From assembly GCA_031629035.1 (NCBI GenBank), contig JAVLUG010000001.1, positions 1-64,000 on the forward strand: DNA of 64,000 nucleotides, given 5' to 3'. Below the pieces are notes generated by a model, which saw only the letters and a list, made by a program, of their open reading frames with translations, did no database searches and had not been told where the DNA came from. The stretch's first letter is position 1, and each line of letters begins with the position of its first letter. Below, piece after piece: positions 17,817-27,288 of this stretch. This stretch comes from MVYY01 sp012517575. GTDB taxonomy: Bacteria; Bacteroidota; Bacteroidia; Bacteroidales; Paludibacteraceae. A program made the translations under genes and the position numbers.

Positions 17817-18986
17817 TTATTCTGTTCGCTCGTATTCTTCATTTAAAATTTGCAGAAGTAGGGGACGATAATATTTCCAGAAATAACTGTTTCTTTCGTT
17901 TGGGGAAGAAGAATAGGAAAAGGAAGAAAACATTTCTATGAAGCGAAAACGCGAACTTGCATAAGAAATCGGATTATCGGCAAAATCGCCACAGAAATAG
18001 TAGAAGTTGTAGCCGTTTTTATAGTTTACGGCAGCCGGAAATATTTTGGGTATTTTACCAAGCGCCAAAAGCGAATCACCTGCATTATTGGTATCGAGAC
18101 GATAGGAAGAAATGACTTCAAAAGAAGGACTTACTTCTATTACGTCAAACCAGAAAGGATATTTGATTTTTTGGGGTAAATGGTAATGTTTTGCATTTTT
18201 TTCATTGGTGTAAATGAATGGAATGTCGATATTCAAATGGGTATCTTTTTCCAAAATCAGAACTTGGTCATTTTCACTGACAAAAGCAATTCCCGATTTT
18301 TTAAATGGCCATTTTCCATTGTGGTTGCTGGTGTAGTTATCAATCAGCCAGCGCGGAATATCTGCATTTACAAGGGTATCAAGATTGTCGAAATATCGTC
18401 CTACCCATCCTGTCCAATGAATGTTAAATTCGTTTTCGTATTGAGTCCGAATTTCTTTAGAGGTTGGAGATGCTATCACATTGAATTCGTTAATGATAAG
18501 TTTATTGTTTTGTTTCATTAGCCGCAGATAGTCAAGTTCCTTCCGGGTCATGCCACCATAAATTTTTCTGGAGCGATCGGCAATGAATCTTCTATCGTGC
18601 AATTTTTCGGGATAATATCGGGTGATCCATTCATTTGTGTAAATTCCATACATGTCGGTATAATAAGCAGCATCGTAGTGATTGGCCAAATTGTTCAGTT
18701 CATTGGCAGAAAAATTTTCAAAATCCCGAATATGAAAATTTCCCTTATCGTCGGGAAAGAAACCGTAATAGTCTTTTTGGTTGCTGTATGCTTTGTTGTC
18801 GTGTACAAATTTTTCGTTGTTGATAACCCACGAAAGCGATAGATGTTCCTGTACGGCTGTAGTTAATACAGTTTTGTCCAAAATCAGCAGATTCAGTGGT
18901 CTCGGTTTTTTCAATATCCACAAAAGCCACATGATAAGTGGTATCAGCACGACAAAAATAAGGATGAAAATTAATATTTTCTTCAT
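17817..18986 (-). CDS. anchored protein of unknown function, first gene of the synthase run
   Basis: I do not recognise the family. The 389-aa product starts with a strong membrane segment (residues 3-26) and has no further one, so most of it is periplasmic or anchored. It contains NLLILDKTVLT near the start, LIINEFNVIASPTS at about 166-179, and many aromatic residues toward the end (NYKNGYNFYYFCGDFADN). The N-terminal strand and the ...EFN..ASPT segment recall Rossmann-like or amidotransferase-like folds but no catalytic triad can be pointed to. It is the most upstream gene of the tight - strand run 18986 to 10331 and should belong to the same exopolysaccharide system. Confidence 0.55.
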   Translation of the reverse strand: MKKILIFILIFVVLIPLIMWLLWILKKPRPLNLLILDKTVLTTAVQEHLSLSWVINNEKFVHDNKAYSNQKDYYGFFPDDKGNFHIRDFENFSANELNNLANHYDAAYYTDMYGIYTNEWITRYYPEKLHDRRFIADRSRKIYGGMTRKELDYLRLMKQNNKLIINEFNVIASPTSKEIRTQYENEFNIHWTGWVGRYFDNLDTLVNADIPRWLIDNYTSNHNGKWPFKKSGIAFVSENDQVLILEKDTHLNIDIPFIYTNEKNAKHYHLPQKIKYPFWFDVIEVSPSFEVISSYRLDTNNAGDSLLALGKIPKIFPAAVNYKNGYNFYYFCGDFADNPISYASSRFRFIEMFSSFSYSSSPNERNSYFWKYYRPLLLQILNEEYERTE

Positions 18987-19167
18987 TCAATTGTTTTTGT
19001 TTCTTCACAAATTAAACAAAATGATGAATTAAAAGTTTTTCGTTTTTGTCGATTTGTCGAATATTTATTAATAATTTTTTCCCGGTTTCTTTATTAATTT
19101 CTAATTTAGAAAAAGATTTTTGTGAAAAATTTAGATGTAAATGTCTATTTAGGTTATGAATTTCTGT

Positions 19168-20895
19168 TTAAAATCCAAAACTAAAGCCTGCAGTAAAAGT
19201 GGTTTGTTTTCCTTGCATAAATTTTGGTGTATAGTAATTTAATGCTTCTTCGGCAGTCATTCTCGTTTCGCCAAAGGTAACTTCCGATGTGGCATTAAAT
19301 GCTTGTATATTACTATTTTCTATATTTAGAACAGCATAAGTATTCGGGAATAACTCATATTTTATATTGAGCGCCACAGTTTTGTTGCTCCAAATTTTGT
19401 CTTTCATAAACGGCTCACTGATAATATCCAGCACGCTTGCTTTTGAGCCTTGCCAGGTTCCGTGTCGAATATAGGCATATTCGTTTCCGTGTTTGGCTTG
19501 CGTCAACGACAAGTTAACATCAAGGCTGCGCAAAGGTTTGTACTGTAAAGCCGCATATATTTCCTGCGAATTGTCACTCAAGTAATTTCCCAGATTGAAA
19601 CCATTGGTTGCCCATGTCAATGCAGGAATAGAATGCTTATAGGTCAGGATGGCATTTTTTGTAAATTCACCGGTGAACGAAATATTTTCCAATGGAAAAT
19701 TGCTGAGGCGAAAACCCAGTTTGTAGGAAATGGGATTTTTTTCTTTGCTGGAAGGTTTCATCCGGGAAATGGAGAATTCGTCCACAAAAATAGAAGTAAA
19801 CAAGTGTAAATGTTTGATATTTCTCGAACTAATGTTTAAAAACAGCTGTGAATTCTGATTTTCCGTACCCATAGTCAGGGTGTGGTCCATAGATTTGTAA
19901 AAAGCCACCGGAATCAGATAGGCTGGCTGTACATTACTTTCGGCATACACTATAGCATTTCCTGCCGAGAGATGTAATTGAGCCACAGGAATAAAAGTTA
20001 TCATATTGGCTGCTAAAAATTTATTGGTGTAGCGATACATTTTTTCATTTTGATTGGAAAGATAATATCGGGTGCTGTCAATAATATTGGAAGTCAACCA
20101 ACCATGAAAATAATTCATTTCCAGCCATTTTGCAGGTTTCAGACTCAGCTTCAGCATTGGAAATGATGGAGTACGGCCGGACAAAATGTTGGAATTGTGA
20201 TAGTTGTCGCCCCACTGAACGTGGTCTTTTACCAATGCAACACTTCCCCATTTCCAAGCATAGGAAATTCCGCCACGCATTTCGCTGTAATCTCCACCAT
20301 TGGCGGTACGTTTGTAAGCACCGGCCTGATAGGGCGTCAGATAAGTTGATTCGGCCAGTAATTCTCCCTGTTGAGAAACATCCCGGAGGGAAGCATATAC
20401 GGCAAAATGTTTTCCTATCATCGACTGGAAATCGATTCCAACCCATCGTTGTGTAATTTTGTCATTGTTGTTGTACAAAATATTCATACCCAAAATGGGC
20501 ATCACCCGACCGCGCAAAAGTGAGTCACGGTAGTGAATCGAAGGAGGAAATGCATCCAACCGCCAATTATTCTGATCCACAAGTTGATAATCATATTCCG
20601 GAAGTCGATTTTGTTCCAAAGCATAGTCTTCGAAGAAAAAATACAGTTCCTTTTGCTGACGACTGTTGAGTTTGGTTTCTTGAACTTTTGCCTGTTGCAA
20701 TAATTGAGCTATAAAAGTTCTTGAATAAGGTTTTATTGCTGAATTGATTTCAATGATTTTTTCATTGGCCAGTTCATCCAGAAAATCGTAAATGCGCGAG
20801 TAGGAGATATGTTCGGGAATATCCTGAGCAGCAACAAGAAAGATATTGGAAAAGAGCGCAAAGCTGAGCAGTATTTTTTTTTGATGGTTTTTCAT
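19168..20895 (-). CDS. Wzi-like capsule assembly outer-membrane protein
   Basis: A 575-aa outer-membrane protein resembling the Bacteroidota capsule assembly Wzi family. A signal peptide ends at about residue 23 (FLVAAQ). A helical N-terminal stretch follows (about 30-90, including YSRIYDFLDELANEKI and RQQKELYFFFEDYALEQNR). The remainder alternates in beta strands with many aromatic residues and ends in FGF, consistent with a barrel. Members of this family hold capsule polysaccharide at the cell surface. It stands alone, 182 bp before the synthase run and after a priming transferase gene on the same strand, so it may serve either system. Confidence 0.75.
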   Translation of the reverse strand: MKNHQKKILLSFALFSNIFLVAAQDIPEHISYSRIYDFLDELANEKIIEINSAIKPYSRTFIAQLLQQAKVQETKLNSRQQKELYFFFEDYALEQNRLPEYDYQLVDQNNWRLDAFPPSIHYRDSLLRGRVMPILGMNILYNNNDKITQRWVGIDFQSMIGKHFAVYASLRDVSQQGELLAESTYLTPYQAGAYKRTANGGDYSEMRGGISYAWKWGSVALVKDHVQWGDNYHNSNILSGRTPSFPMLKLSLKPAKWLEMNYFHGWLTSNIIDSTRYYLSNQNEKMYRYTNKFLAANMITFIPVAQLHLSAGNAIVYAESNVQPAYLIPVAFYKSMDHTLTMGTENQNSQLFLNISSRNIKHLHLFTSIFVDEFSISRMKPSSKEKNPISYKLGFRLSNFPLENISFTGEFTKNAILTYKHSIPALTWATNGFNLGNYLSDNSQEIYAALQYKPLRSLDVNLSLTQAKHGNEYAYIRHGTWQGSKASVLDIISEPFMKDKIWSNKTVALNIKYELFPNTYAVLNIENSNIQAFNATSEVTFGETRMTAEEALNYYTPKFMQGKQTTFTAGFSFGF

Positions 20896-20962
20896 GTCGT
20901 AGCCAAATTATTATTTTTAAGGTTTTTCCAAATTATTTGAAAATGAGAACAATATTTTTTTA

Positions 20963-20970
20963 CAAAAGTA
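20963..20970 (-). promoter_or_regulatory. candidate -7 box for the Wzi-like gene
   Basis: On the - strand this reads TACTTTTG, matching TAnnTTTG, about 68 bases before the start at 20895. A -33 element is not clear. Confidence 0.35.
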
Positions 20971-21064
20971 ACCTTGTAGTTTTTTTGAATAATTGGTTTG
21001 ATTTTAGCTAGTTGCCTATTTTGGTTACTTGTCCTATTTTTTGTAAGCATAGCATTCCGGTTTT

Positions 21065-22579
21065 TCAGGCGCTTCGTGCATGATGAAACAGAATATTCTT
21101 CAGAATAAGAAAGAAATATTTTATATCGGTCAGTAAGACGCCATTTTTTTCACAGGCCAATAAATATTTCTTTTCCGATTCCTGAATTTCATCCAGCGTG
21201 CGTGGCATATCAGCATAGAAAGGGGGCAGCAATCCCGGTCGATATTTCTTGCGAAGTTGCTGAATGTCATCGTTGTATAAATTGAGATACTGTCGGCTGA
21301 GTGGACGGATACCAATGAGTTTCATTTCGCCTTTGAAAATATTGATCAGCATGGGCAATTCGTCCAAGAAGTACTTGCGCATGAATTTCCCAATGGTTGT
21401 AACCCGAAAATCCTTGTTAAATTTTCCTCCATCCTGTAAAGAATGATGTTGATAAACATAATCCTGTAAATATTCTGAATAGGGATGCATGGTACGAAAT
21501 TTATAAACATAAATAACTTTTCCATTTTTCCCATAACGTTTCAACTTGATAAGTGGTCCGTATGCACGATTATAAACCGGTGTCGGATTTCTTTTTCTTT
21601 GCGCCCATACGTAAAGAAGACCGTCGATTTTTTTCTCCTCCATCACTTCAAAACCGTGACAATAAAATCTTCCCAATACTTCGGCTTTGGAAAGAATACG
21701 GTTTTTCCCGCCATTCAGCGAGTGATAAATGCGTCTGGAAAAGAAAAGTTTCGGAATAAACCGTTTTACAACAAAATCAAAAGAATATAAAATATAATTG
21801 ATGCCAAATGGATATTTTTGAAGAAATTTTTTCTTTCGGGTGCTTTTTTTTTCAAAACAACATACAAAATTTCCGTTGTCGGGTAATTTTTCGTTTATTT
21901 CTGAAAAAAAGGTATTGATTTTTTCCGTGTCGTTCAACTTACGCAGGTAGATAAAAGTCGAGTAATGATAATGAGGAATCAGTTCAAGGTTTTCTATGCT
22001 GGTATTCAGGAAAACCCTCACATCATCTTTTCTCAAGTCGAAACGGTTTTGTAAAAATTTTAAAGCCTTTTTGCCCGAATAGCGTTCTATAAAATTTACA
22101 AGATTTGTGTAGCTTTCTTCATCAATTTCTCGGGGTTCTCTTGCTTTCCTCTGAGGACGTTCTTTTTCGTCTGAAACCGAAATATCGAATTGCGTGGCAA
22201 ACCGGTAAGAAAAATAAAACAACAAATAAAGAAATTCGATGGTGAAAATACCTATTGTTACGGCTAAAATAACAAACCCGGAATATTGTTTGAAAAAGTG
22301 GTGAAGAATGGTCACATATATGACAAATTGCAAGGAACCAACCAGTAAAAGTTTTACTAAACTCTGCGTGTAAGTTTGTTTTCTTAACGGAATGTATCGT
22401 TGGAAAAAATAGGAAAAAAAGATCCAACTAACTGAAAATAGGAGAGAGGGAATAAAATATTTCTGAAAAGGAACAGGCGTAGTCAGCGGAAACCAACCAT
22501 AAATGATTAAGAAATTAAGGATGAGTAATAACAAATCAGTTATAATATTACTCCATCTCGGCTTGTAAAAGACTTTCAT
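21065..22579 (-). CDS. polyprenyl-phosphate sugar transferase (priming enzyme)
   Basis: A 504-aa inner-membrane enzyme expected to transfer a sugar-1-phosphate to undecaprenyl phosphate and start repeat-unit synthesis. Four membrane segments lie in the first 125 residues. The C-terminal domain (about 330-504) has the bacterial sugar transferase signature: KLKRYGKNGKVIYVYKFRTM, then RVTTIGKFMRKYFLDELP, then LIGIRPLSRQY. A middle region of about 150-290 is of unknown function. The usual membrane re-entrant segment just before the KFRTM block is weak here, so this is an unusual member. It lies 48 bp downstream of the deacetylase-like gene on the same strand. Confidence 0.8.
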   Translation of the reverse strand: MKVFYKPRWSNIITDLLLLILNFLIIYGWFPLTTPVPFQKYFIPSLLFSVSWIFFSYFFQRYIPLRKQTYTQSLVKLLLVGSLQFVIYVTILHHFFKQYSGFVILAVTIGIFTIEFLYLLFYFSYRFATQFDISVSDEKERPQRKAREPREIDEESYTNLVNFIERYSGKKALKFLQNRFDLRKDDVRVFLNTSIENLELIPHYHYSTFIYLRKLNDTEKINTFFSEINEKLPDNGNFVCCFEKKSTRKKKFLQKYPFGINYILYSFDFVVKRFIPKLFFSRRIYHSLNGGKNRILSKAEVLGRFYCHGFEVMEEKKIDGLLYVWAQRKRNPTPVYNRAYGPLIKLKRYGKNGKVIYVYKFRTMHPYSEYLQDYVYQHHSLQDGGKFNKDFRVTTIGKFMRKYFLDELPMLINIFKGEMKLIGIRPLSRQYLNLYNDDIQQLRKKYRPGLLPPFYADMPRTLDEIQESEKKYLLACEKNGVLLTDIKYFFLILKNILFHHARSA

Positions 22580-22627
22580 AGCAGGTTGATCGTTTCACGC
22601 ATAGTTCTTTTGCAAAGAAACAATTTT

Positions 22628-23419
22628 TTATTTCTTTTTACAAGAAACCATCAACATTTTTACAACATTTTTACAGGATTGTAAAACATACTCTTTCACC
22701 CAATCTCCGACATGATTTGTCCACCGCTGCGGATGCGTTGTAATCATAACTGGTTGCCGGATATTAGTTTGTTTTATCCATTCTATTAAATCAACGGTAG
22801 AGTGAAGTTTTTTTCGAGAGAGGGGAGAAGCCATCGTTTTTTCAGCTTTATCGCGTATATTGTATTTCTCTCCATCCCAGCAACGACCTGTATCGGTAAA
22901 ATATATGACTTTATTCTGTTGTAAAAAATCAAGATAAGGCTCGCCAATAATTCCCATTTCTCGGTATGAATAGTGTTGCCAGAGATTTCGGTTGTCGAAA
23001 TGAGATCTCGGGCTGCCGTGCATGCAAATAGTTTTTACGGGATAAAATTGGCGAAAATAATTCAAATTTTCTTTAAAATTCCGGATGGCTTTTTCTGCAT
23101 TGCCGTTACAAATGCTTAAATCTTCATAATGGTAACCAATTTCGTGTCTCATAAAAGCAATTTCCTTGATGATTTCAGGTTGGTTGCTTTGTTTGACGAT
23201 ACGGAAATAATAAGTGGCTTTTATGTTCAATGCGGCTTCCAGTTTGGCAGTTTGCAGCGAATTTTCGGGTTTGGCGTCCACGTCGTGCCGAAGCACTATA
23301 TAAGCACCTGAAGGTTTGTTTTTGCAAACTTCTTCAAAAGTGTAAATTGGCAACTGTTTGGCTTTTAAGGTTTCAAGAAGTTGTTGATAGGCGTGGAGTG
23401 TAAAATCTCTCATTTTCAA
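22628..23419 (-). CDS. polysaccharide deacetylase-like (NodB-fold) protein
   Basis: A 263-aa cytoplasmic-looking protein without a signal peptide. YIVLRHDVDAKPENS at about residues 35-49 carries the HDVD metal-binding start of NodB-like folds. HEIGYHYED at about 92-100 and CMHGSPRSHFDNR near 130-143 are further histidine-rich motifs, and MITTHPQRW near the C terminus is the last conserved block. This subgroup usually accompanies glycan clusters and is thought to act on sugars or lipid-linked intermediates; the substrate is unknown. It forms a pair with the priming sugar transferase gene 48 bp downstream. Confidence 0.72.
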   Translation of the reverse strand: MKMRDFTLHAYQQLLETLKAKQLPIYTFEEVCKNKPSGAYIVLRHDVDAKPENSLQTAKLEAALNIKATYYFRIVKQSNQPEIIKEIAFMRHEIGYHYEDLSICNGNAEKAIRNFKENLNYFRQFYPVKTICMHGSPRSHFDNRNLWQHYSYREMGIIGEPYLDFLQQNKVIYFTDTGRCWDGEKYNIRDKAEKTMASPLSRKKLHSTVDLIEWIKQTNIRQPVMITTHPQRWTNHVGDWVKEYVLQSCKNVVKMLMVSCKKK

Positions 23420-23428
23420 TTACAAATT

Positions 23429-23761
23429 TTCAATAAGGTAATAAGGTTGAGTTGATACAGGTTGAACATTGGTTACTAAGGGTTAATGAATGATAAGGTC
23501 TTTATTTTTGTTTGATATAGTGTCTCGCTCCGTCGGTTTAAAAATAAAGCTCTTGCTTTTCTGATGATTCTTTGCTTATTGTCTTTAAAACCTTATGAAA
23601 CTTTTAACCTTAGTAACGGAATAATATCACCCGAAATATGACCTTATTAGCTTATTAGACCAGGTTTATTGTCCATAATCCATTATTTTTCAATAAGGTA
23701 ATAAGGTCTGGTTGATAGGGGTTTGTTGTTGGTTACTCAGGTTTAATGAATGATAAGGTTT
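23429..23761. repeat. diverged copies of the palindromic repeat unit found at 32.6-34.2 kb
   Basis: This gap between the deacetylase-like gene and wecB holds one complete unit (23587-23761, 175 bp, the same length as the units near 33 kb) and a right-half unit (23429-23500). The complete unit starts AAAACCTTAT, carries ACCTTAGTAA, CAATAAGGTAATAAGG and GGTTACT, and ends with ATAAGGTT. It differs at many positions from the array copies, so it is older or from a different founder. No coding is seen. Confidence 0.75.
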
Positions 23762-23803
23762 AATTTATTATATTTTATTATATATCATTTTACTTGAAAA
23801 AAT

Positions 23804-24925
23804 TCATTGATCCAAATTTTCTAAAAGTTTTACAATTCGTTCTGCCGTTTTTCCATCCCAGAATTTTGGAATGCTCCCTTTTTTACCTTTTCCTTTCATA
23901 ATAAGGTTAACTTCCGACATAATGTTTTCTATTCCAATTAATTTATTAGTGCCTTCCCAAATTGTAATGGGGCTTTCGGTATTAGGACGAACTGTCAGAC
24001 AGGGAATATTCAAGTAAGTAGTTTCTTCCTGAATACCACCTGAATCAGTTAAGACAAACAACGAACAGTTAACGAGATGAATAAATTGCAAGTATCCTAA
24101 TGGTTCAATGAAATATAAGTTTGGATATTTGTCAATTTCTTTTTGCAATTCGAACTTTACTAAATTTTTAAAAGTGCGCGGATGAACAGGAAAAATTAAA
24201 GGAATTTTAGCAGAAATTTCGCCCCATATTCTTACTAATTTTGTCAACGTCTCTTTATCGTCAACGTTGTTGGGACGATGAAAAGTCATAACTCCATAAT
24301 TTTTTTTATTAAAATCAATATCTAAGTTAATAGATTTAGATTGGTTCAACAAAGGAAAATTCAGAGGCGTTTTCATAGCTTTTGGTAATTGGGCTACCAA
24401 TGTATCAATCATCAAGTTCCCCAACATATGAATACGATCGACAGATACATTTTCCTTTAATAAATTTTCGTCCGCATCATGACTGGTCGTAATATAAATA
24501 TCGCTTATAGCATCTGTTACCAGACGGTTAATTTCTTCCGGCATGGAACGGTCGTGGCTACGTAAACCAGCTTCATAGTGTATGTTTTTGATACCTAATT
24601 TTGCTGCAGTCAACGTACAGGCAGCAGTACTGTTGACATCCCCTACAACCATTACATAATCTGGTTTTTCTTTCAAACAAACTTCTTCAAATTTTTCCAT
24701 AATGCGAGCAGTTTGAACAGCATGACTAGCAGAACCTAATTCAAGATTTATATCAGGAGCTGGAATTTCGAGGTCAAGAAAAAATTGGTCTGACATCAAT
24801 ATATCATAATGTTGTCCAGTATGAACCAAAACAGGGTAAATTGTTGGATGACCTTTCAAAATATCTATCAAAGGAGCAATTTTCATAAAATTGGGACGAG
24901 CTCCAGCTACTAAAATAATCTTCAT
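23804..24925 (-). CDS. wecB: UDP-N-acetylglucosamine 2-epimerase (non-hydrolysing)
   Basis: A 373-aa cytoplasmic enzyme converting UDP-GlcNAc to UDP-ManNAc, a precursor for ManNAc- or ManNAcA-containing polymers. The GT-B-like start MKIILVAGARPNFMKIAPL, the HTGQHYD segment near residue 36, YEAGLRSHDRSMPEEINR (about 119-136), FPVHPRT and the LTDSGGIQEE block (about 291-300) all match the family. Length is standard. It lies in the capsule region between repeat-filled gaps. No dehydrogenase (WecC) is seen nearby, so the ManNAc fate is not determined here. Confidence 0.93.
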   Translation of the reverse strand: MKIILVAGARPNFMKIAPLIDILKGHPTIYPVLVHTGQHYDILMSDQFFLDLEIPAPDINLELGSASHAVQTARIMEKFEEVCLKEKPDYVMVVGDVNSTAACTLTAAKLGIKNIHYEAGLRSHDRSMPEEINRLVTDAISDIYITTSHDADENLLKENVSVDRIHMLGNLMIDTLVAQLPKAMKTPLNFPLLNQSKSINLDIDFNKKNYGVMTFHRPNNVDDKETLTKLVRIWGEISAKIPLIFPVHPRTFKNLVKFELQKEIDKYPNLYFIEPLGYLQFIHLVNCSLFVLTDSGGIQEETTYLNIPCLTVRPNTESPITIWEGTNKLIGIENIMSEVNLIMKGKGKKGSIPKFWDGKTAERIVKLLENLDQ

Positions 24926-24968
24926 TTTATTTAACTTTTTAATAAAGCTTGGTTAATTCGTTTTTCTA

Positions 24969-24998
24969 TTGTTACTAAGGTTTTATGAATGGTAAAGC
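24969..24998. repeat. remnant of the palindromic repeat family
   Basis: The string GTTACTAAGGTTTTATGAATGGTAA resembles the right arm of the 175-bp units (GGTTACTAAGGT then a spacer and GATAAGG). It lies in the short gap between wecB and the DUF354 gene. Only this arm is recognisable. Confidence 0.45.
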
Positions 24999-25058
24999 CC
25001 TTTATTTGAGTAACAATAAAATTTTCTATAAAAACATTACTGACCTTCGTGAAATTTA

Positions 25059-26153
25059 TTATTTAAAATTATATTGATAATCAGGATTTTCTTTCATTAT
25101 TTTTGCACTTTCAGGATAATTTTCAATAAACCAAACAAAAAAAGCTGTTACGTCAATTTTATCCTGTAACATGCTTTGTCTTCGCTGTTGCCATTCTTCT
25201 TTCAAATTTGGTATGGATAATAATTTTTCAATTTTTTCGAACATGGCTTCCGATTGTTCAGGTAAAAAGCCATATGTTAATTCATATTTATGTTCTAATT
25301 CTTCTAATACTGAAAGCTTCCCAGCAAAACTGCTATATCTGATAGATGGTACTCCTAATAAGGCTGATTCAACGGACATTGATTGGCTATCTCCAATCAA
25401 CATTGAAGAAAAAGCAAGAATATGATGTATATCTAATGGATTAATATTCAATTTGTATTTATTGTATTTTATCGGTAATTCTTTTTCGCTCGAAATGTAT
25501 ATCTTGCCATATAATTCCAGTTTATTAATTATTTTATCGATTATATTTTCATTAAACCCTTTCATGCCAATATCGTGATAAGCATTTAGAGCAGATAATC
25601 TTAATATAAAATATTTTTGTTCTTTAATATATTTTTCTTTTGTCTTCTTATCAGGATAGAATTTATTAGGATGAAGATAAGCTAACTTCTGATAACCGTT
25701 ATATGAAATTTTCTTTTTATTCCATAACCATGCATCAACTACTGTCGGTGAAATTATGCCTGTAAAAAATGTATACGAAGTAAAAGCGTATAATTTAATA
25801 GCTTTAGCGTCGTCCTCACTAAATTCAAAAGAGGGAATATGGAATGAAATTCCTGCTCTTGCAATCGAACCGTCAGAACCCAATAATAGATCAGGTTTTA
25901 TTTTTTTTACAATTTTATGAATTTGAATATCTTTTTCAAAAAGCGACTGAGCAAGTTTTAGCAATCCTCCATTTTTAGGTCGATCTTTAATTTTAATATA
26001 ATTTAAATTGCTTTCTATACATAATTGTTCAAGAACATCTTTGGGGCGAATGACTACTGTTACTTCATGTCCATGTTTTTTTAATTCCTGTATGGAATAC
26101 TTAAACATATGAAAATGTGCCGGATGACTGATTAAGAACAGGTACTTACTCAT
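25059..26153 (-). CDS. DUF354 family protein (GT-B-fold-like)
   Basis: A 364-aa protein of the DUF354 family, common in archaeal and bacterial surface-glycan clusters and similar in fold to UDP-sugar epimerases and GT-B transferases. Visible marks are LISHPAHFHMFKYSIQEL (residues 7-24), KPDLLLGSDGSIARAG near 88-103 and SMLIGDSQSMSVESALLGVPSIR at about 252-274, which resembles a nucleotide-sugar binding site. Its stop end lies 8 bp inside the neighbouring aminotransferase gene's frame (25059-26153 against 26146-27288), so the two are translationally coupled. Exact reaction unknown. Confidence 0.75.
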   Translation of the reverse strand: MSKYLFLISHPAHFHMFKYSIQELKKHGHEVTVVIRPKDVLEQLCIESNLNYIKIKDRPKNGGLLKLAQSLFEKDIQIHKIVKKIKPDLLLGSDGSIARAGISFHIPSFEFSEDDAKAIKLYAFTSYTFFTGIISPTVVDAWLWNKKKISYNGYQKLAYLHPNKFYPDKKTKEKYIKEQKYFILRLSALNAYHDIGMKGFNENIIDKIINKLELYGKIYISSEKELPIKYNKYKLNINPLDIHHILAFSSMLIGDSQSMSVESALLGVPSIRYSSFAGKLSVLEELEHKYELTYGFLPEQSEAMFEKIEKLLSIPNLKEEWQQRRQSMLQDKIDVTAFFVWFIENYPESAKIMKENPDYQYNFK

Positions 26154-27288
26154 GCTTAAAAGAGTTTATAATTGATAATAATTGTCTGTGTTTTTTAGGA
26201 GAATAATTATAATGACACGGAATAGTTACCATTTTCTCGATGATTTTTTCATACGTTGGACAATCCCCTTTTTTATAACCAAAATAAGGAATTATATATT
26301 TAGATTTATAAAAATGTTGACCAATTTCTATTCCTCGAATTTTTGCAAAAGTTATGAATTTATAAGGCTTTTCAACTTCTGCAGCCAGCATGAAATTATT
26401 CATTTCAAAATCATATTGCATTAATGTTATTTGAGGATTCTTTTCTATGGCTTTTATGATATTTCCAGAAAATTCTTTTTGTTTTTCAAAATAACATGCT
26501 ATTTTTTTTAATTCTGAAGAAAATATATCCATACAAAATCGATATGGATAATTAATTTTTTCTTTTTTTGATAACTTATATTGTTTCTTGTTTTTTTTGT
26601 TCTTTATTTTTCTTGTTAACAACCCATAAAATGGCCAGGTATTCATCAGTATTTGCATAATTGATTGACACTTAAAAAAAATTTCCTTTATATAATTAGG
26701 ATACTTTATAAAGCGATAGTTCTCCTTAAAAATTTCAAGATAATTTTTATTATTTACCAATACATATCCTCCTGAAACTGCATTCGGAAATTTGCCAAAG
26801 CCAAAAGAAAAAATAGCAAAATCACCTTTTGTACCTGCCATTAATCCATTTTTTCTGGATAAAAATGCATGGGCACAATCTTCAATTACAGGTTTATTTC
26901 CCATAATTTCTACAATTTCATCTATGTTAATAGAGAAGCCAAAAGTATGCGTAACTATTAAAATATCAATTTTATCTTTATGAATTTTTAATGCTTCAAT
27001 ATCAATTACCAATGACGAATTAATATCTATAAAGTAAAGTTGATCTTCAGCTTGCTGAATAGCTTCAAAAACGGTAGGACAAGTAAAAGGTTGCACTCCA
27101 ATTATTGAATTTTTTCTAAAAAGTTTTAATATTTCAGACAGACCGCATCTTGCATGATTATAAAAGAAAATTTCCTTTTCAGGAAAAAAGTTACTTAAAT
27201 CAGGTTCTTTTCTTTTATTAACTGGCTGAAGAAGTTTAAGATAACTTTTTGTGGATAATTTATAATTTAGACGAGGGTATAACAACAT
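26146..27288 (-). CDS. DegT/DnrJ-type PLP-dependent aminotransferase-like protein
   Basis: A 380-aa cytoplasmic PLP enzyme of the sugar aminotransferase family. FYNHARCGLSEILKLF near residue 42, VIEDCAHAFLSR at about 136-147 (the D-x-A-H/Q PLP-contact motif) and the candidate PLP lysine in FGFGKFPNAVSGGYV near 167-181 are visible. The family usually makes amino-sugars on nucleotide carriers (for example 4-amino-4,6-dideoxy sugars). The sequence is divergent, with a lysine-rich insert around residues 225-245, so a non-standard acceptor or a lost activity is possible. It overlaps the DUF354 gene by 8 bp. Confidence 0.7.
   Translation of the reverse strand: MLLYPRLNYKLSTKSYLKLLQPVNKRKEPDLSNFFPEKEIFFYNHARCGLSEILKLFRKNSIIGVQPFTCPTVFEAIQQAEDQLYFIDINSSLVIDIEALKIHKDKIDILIVTHTFGFSINIDEIVEIMGNKPVIEDCAHAFLSRKNGLMAGTKGDFAIFSFGFGKFPNAVSGGYVLVNNKNYLEIFKENYRFIKYPNYIKEIFFKCQSIMQILMNTWPFYGLLTRKIKNKKNKKQYKLSKKEKINYPYRFCMDIFSSELKKIACYFEKQKEFSGNIIKAIEKNPQITLMQYDFEMNNFMLAAEVEKPYKFITFAKIRGIEIGQHFYKSKYIIPYFGYKKGDCPTYEKIIEKMVTIPCHYNYSPKKHRQLLSIINSFKHE

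Noticed and set aside
20078..20456. Overlapping ORFs of over 100 codons on both strands inside the Wzi-like gene
   Set aside because: They lie fully inside a well-supported gene, have cysteine- and arginine-rich composition, and show no motif; shadows in other frames.
22628..23419. Secreted polysaccharide deacetylase
   Set aside because: NodB-like motifs are present but there is no signal peptide or membrane segment, so export is not supported.
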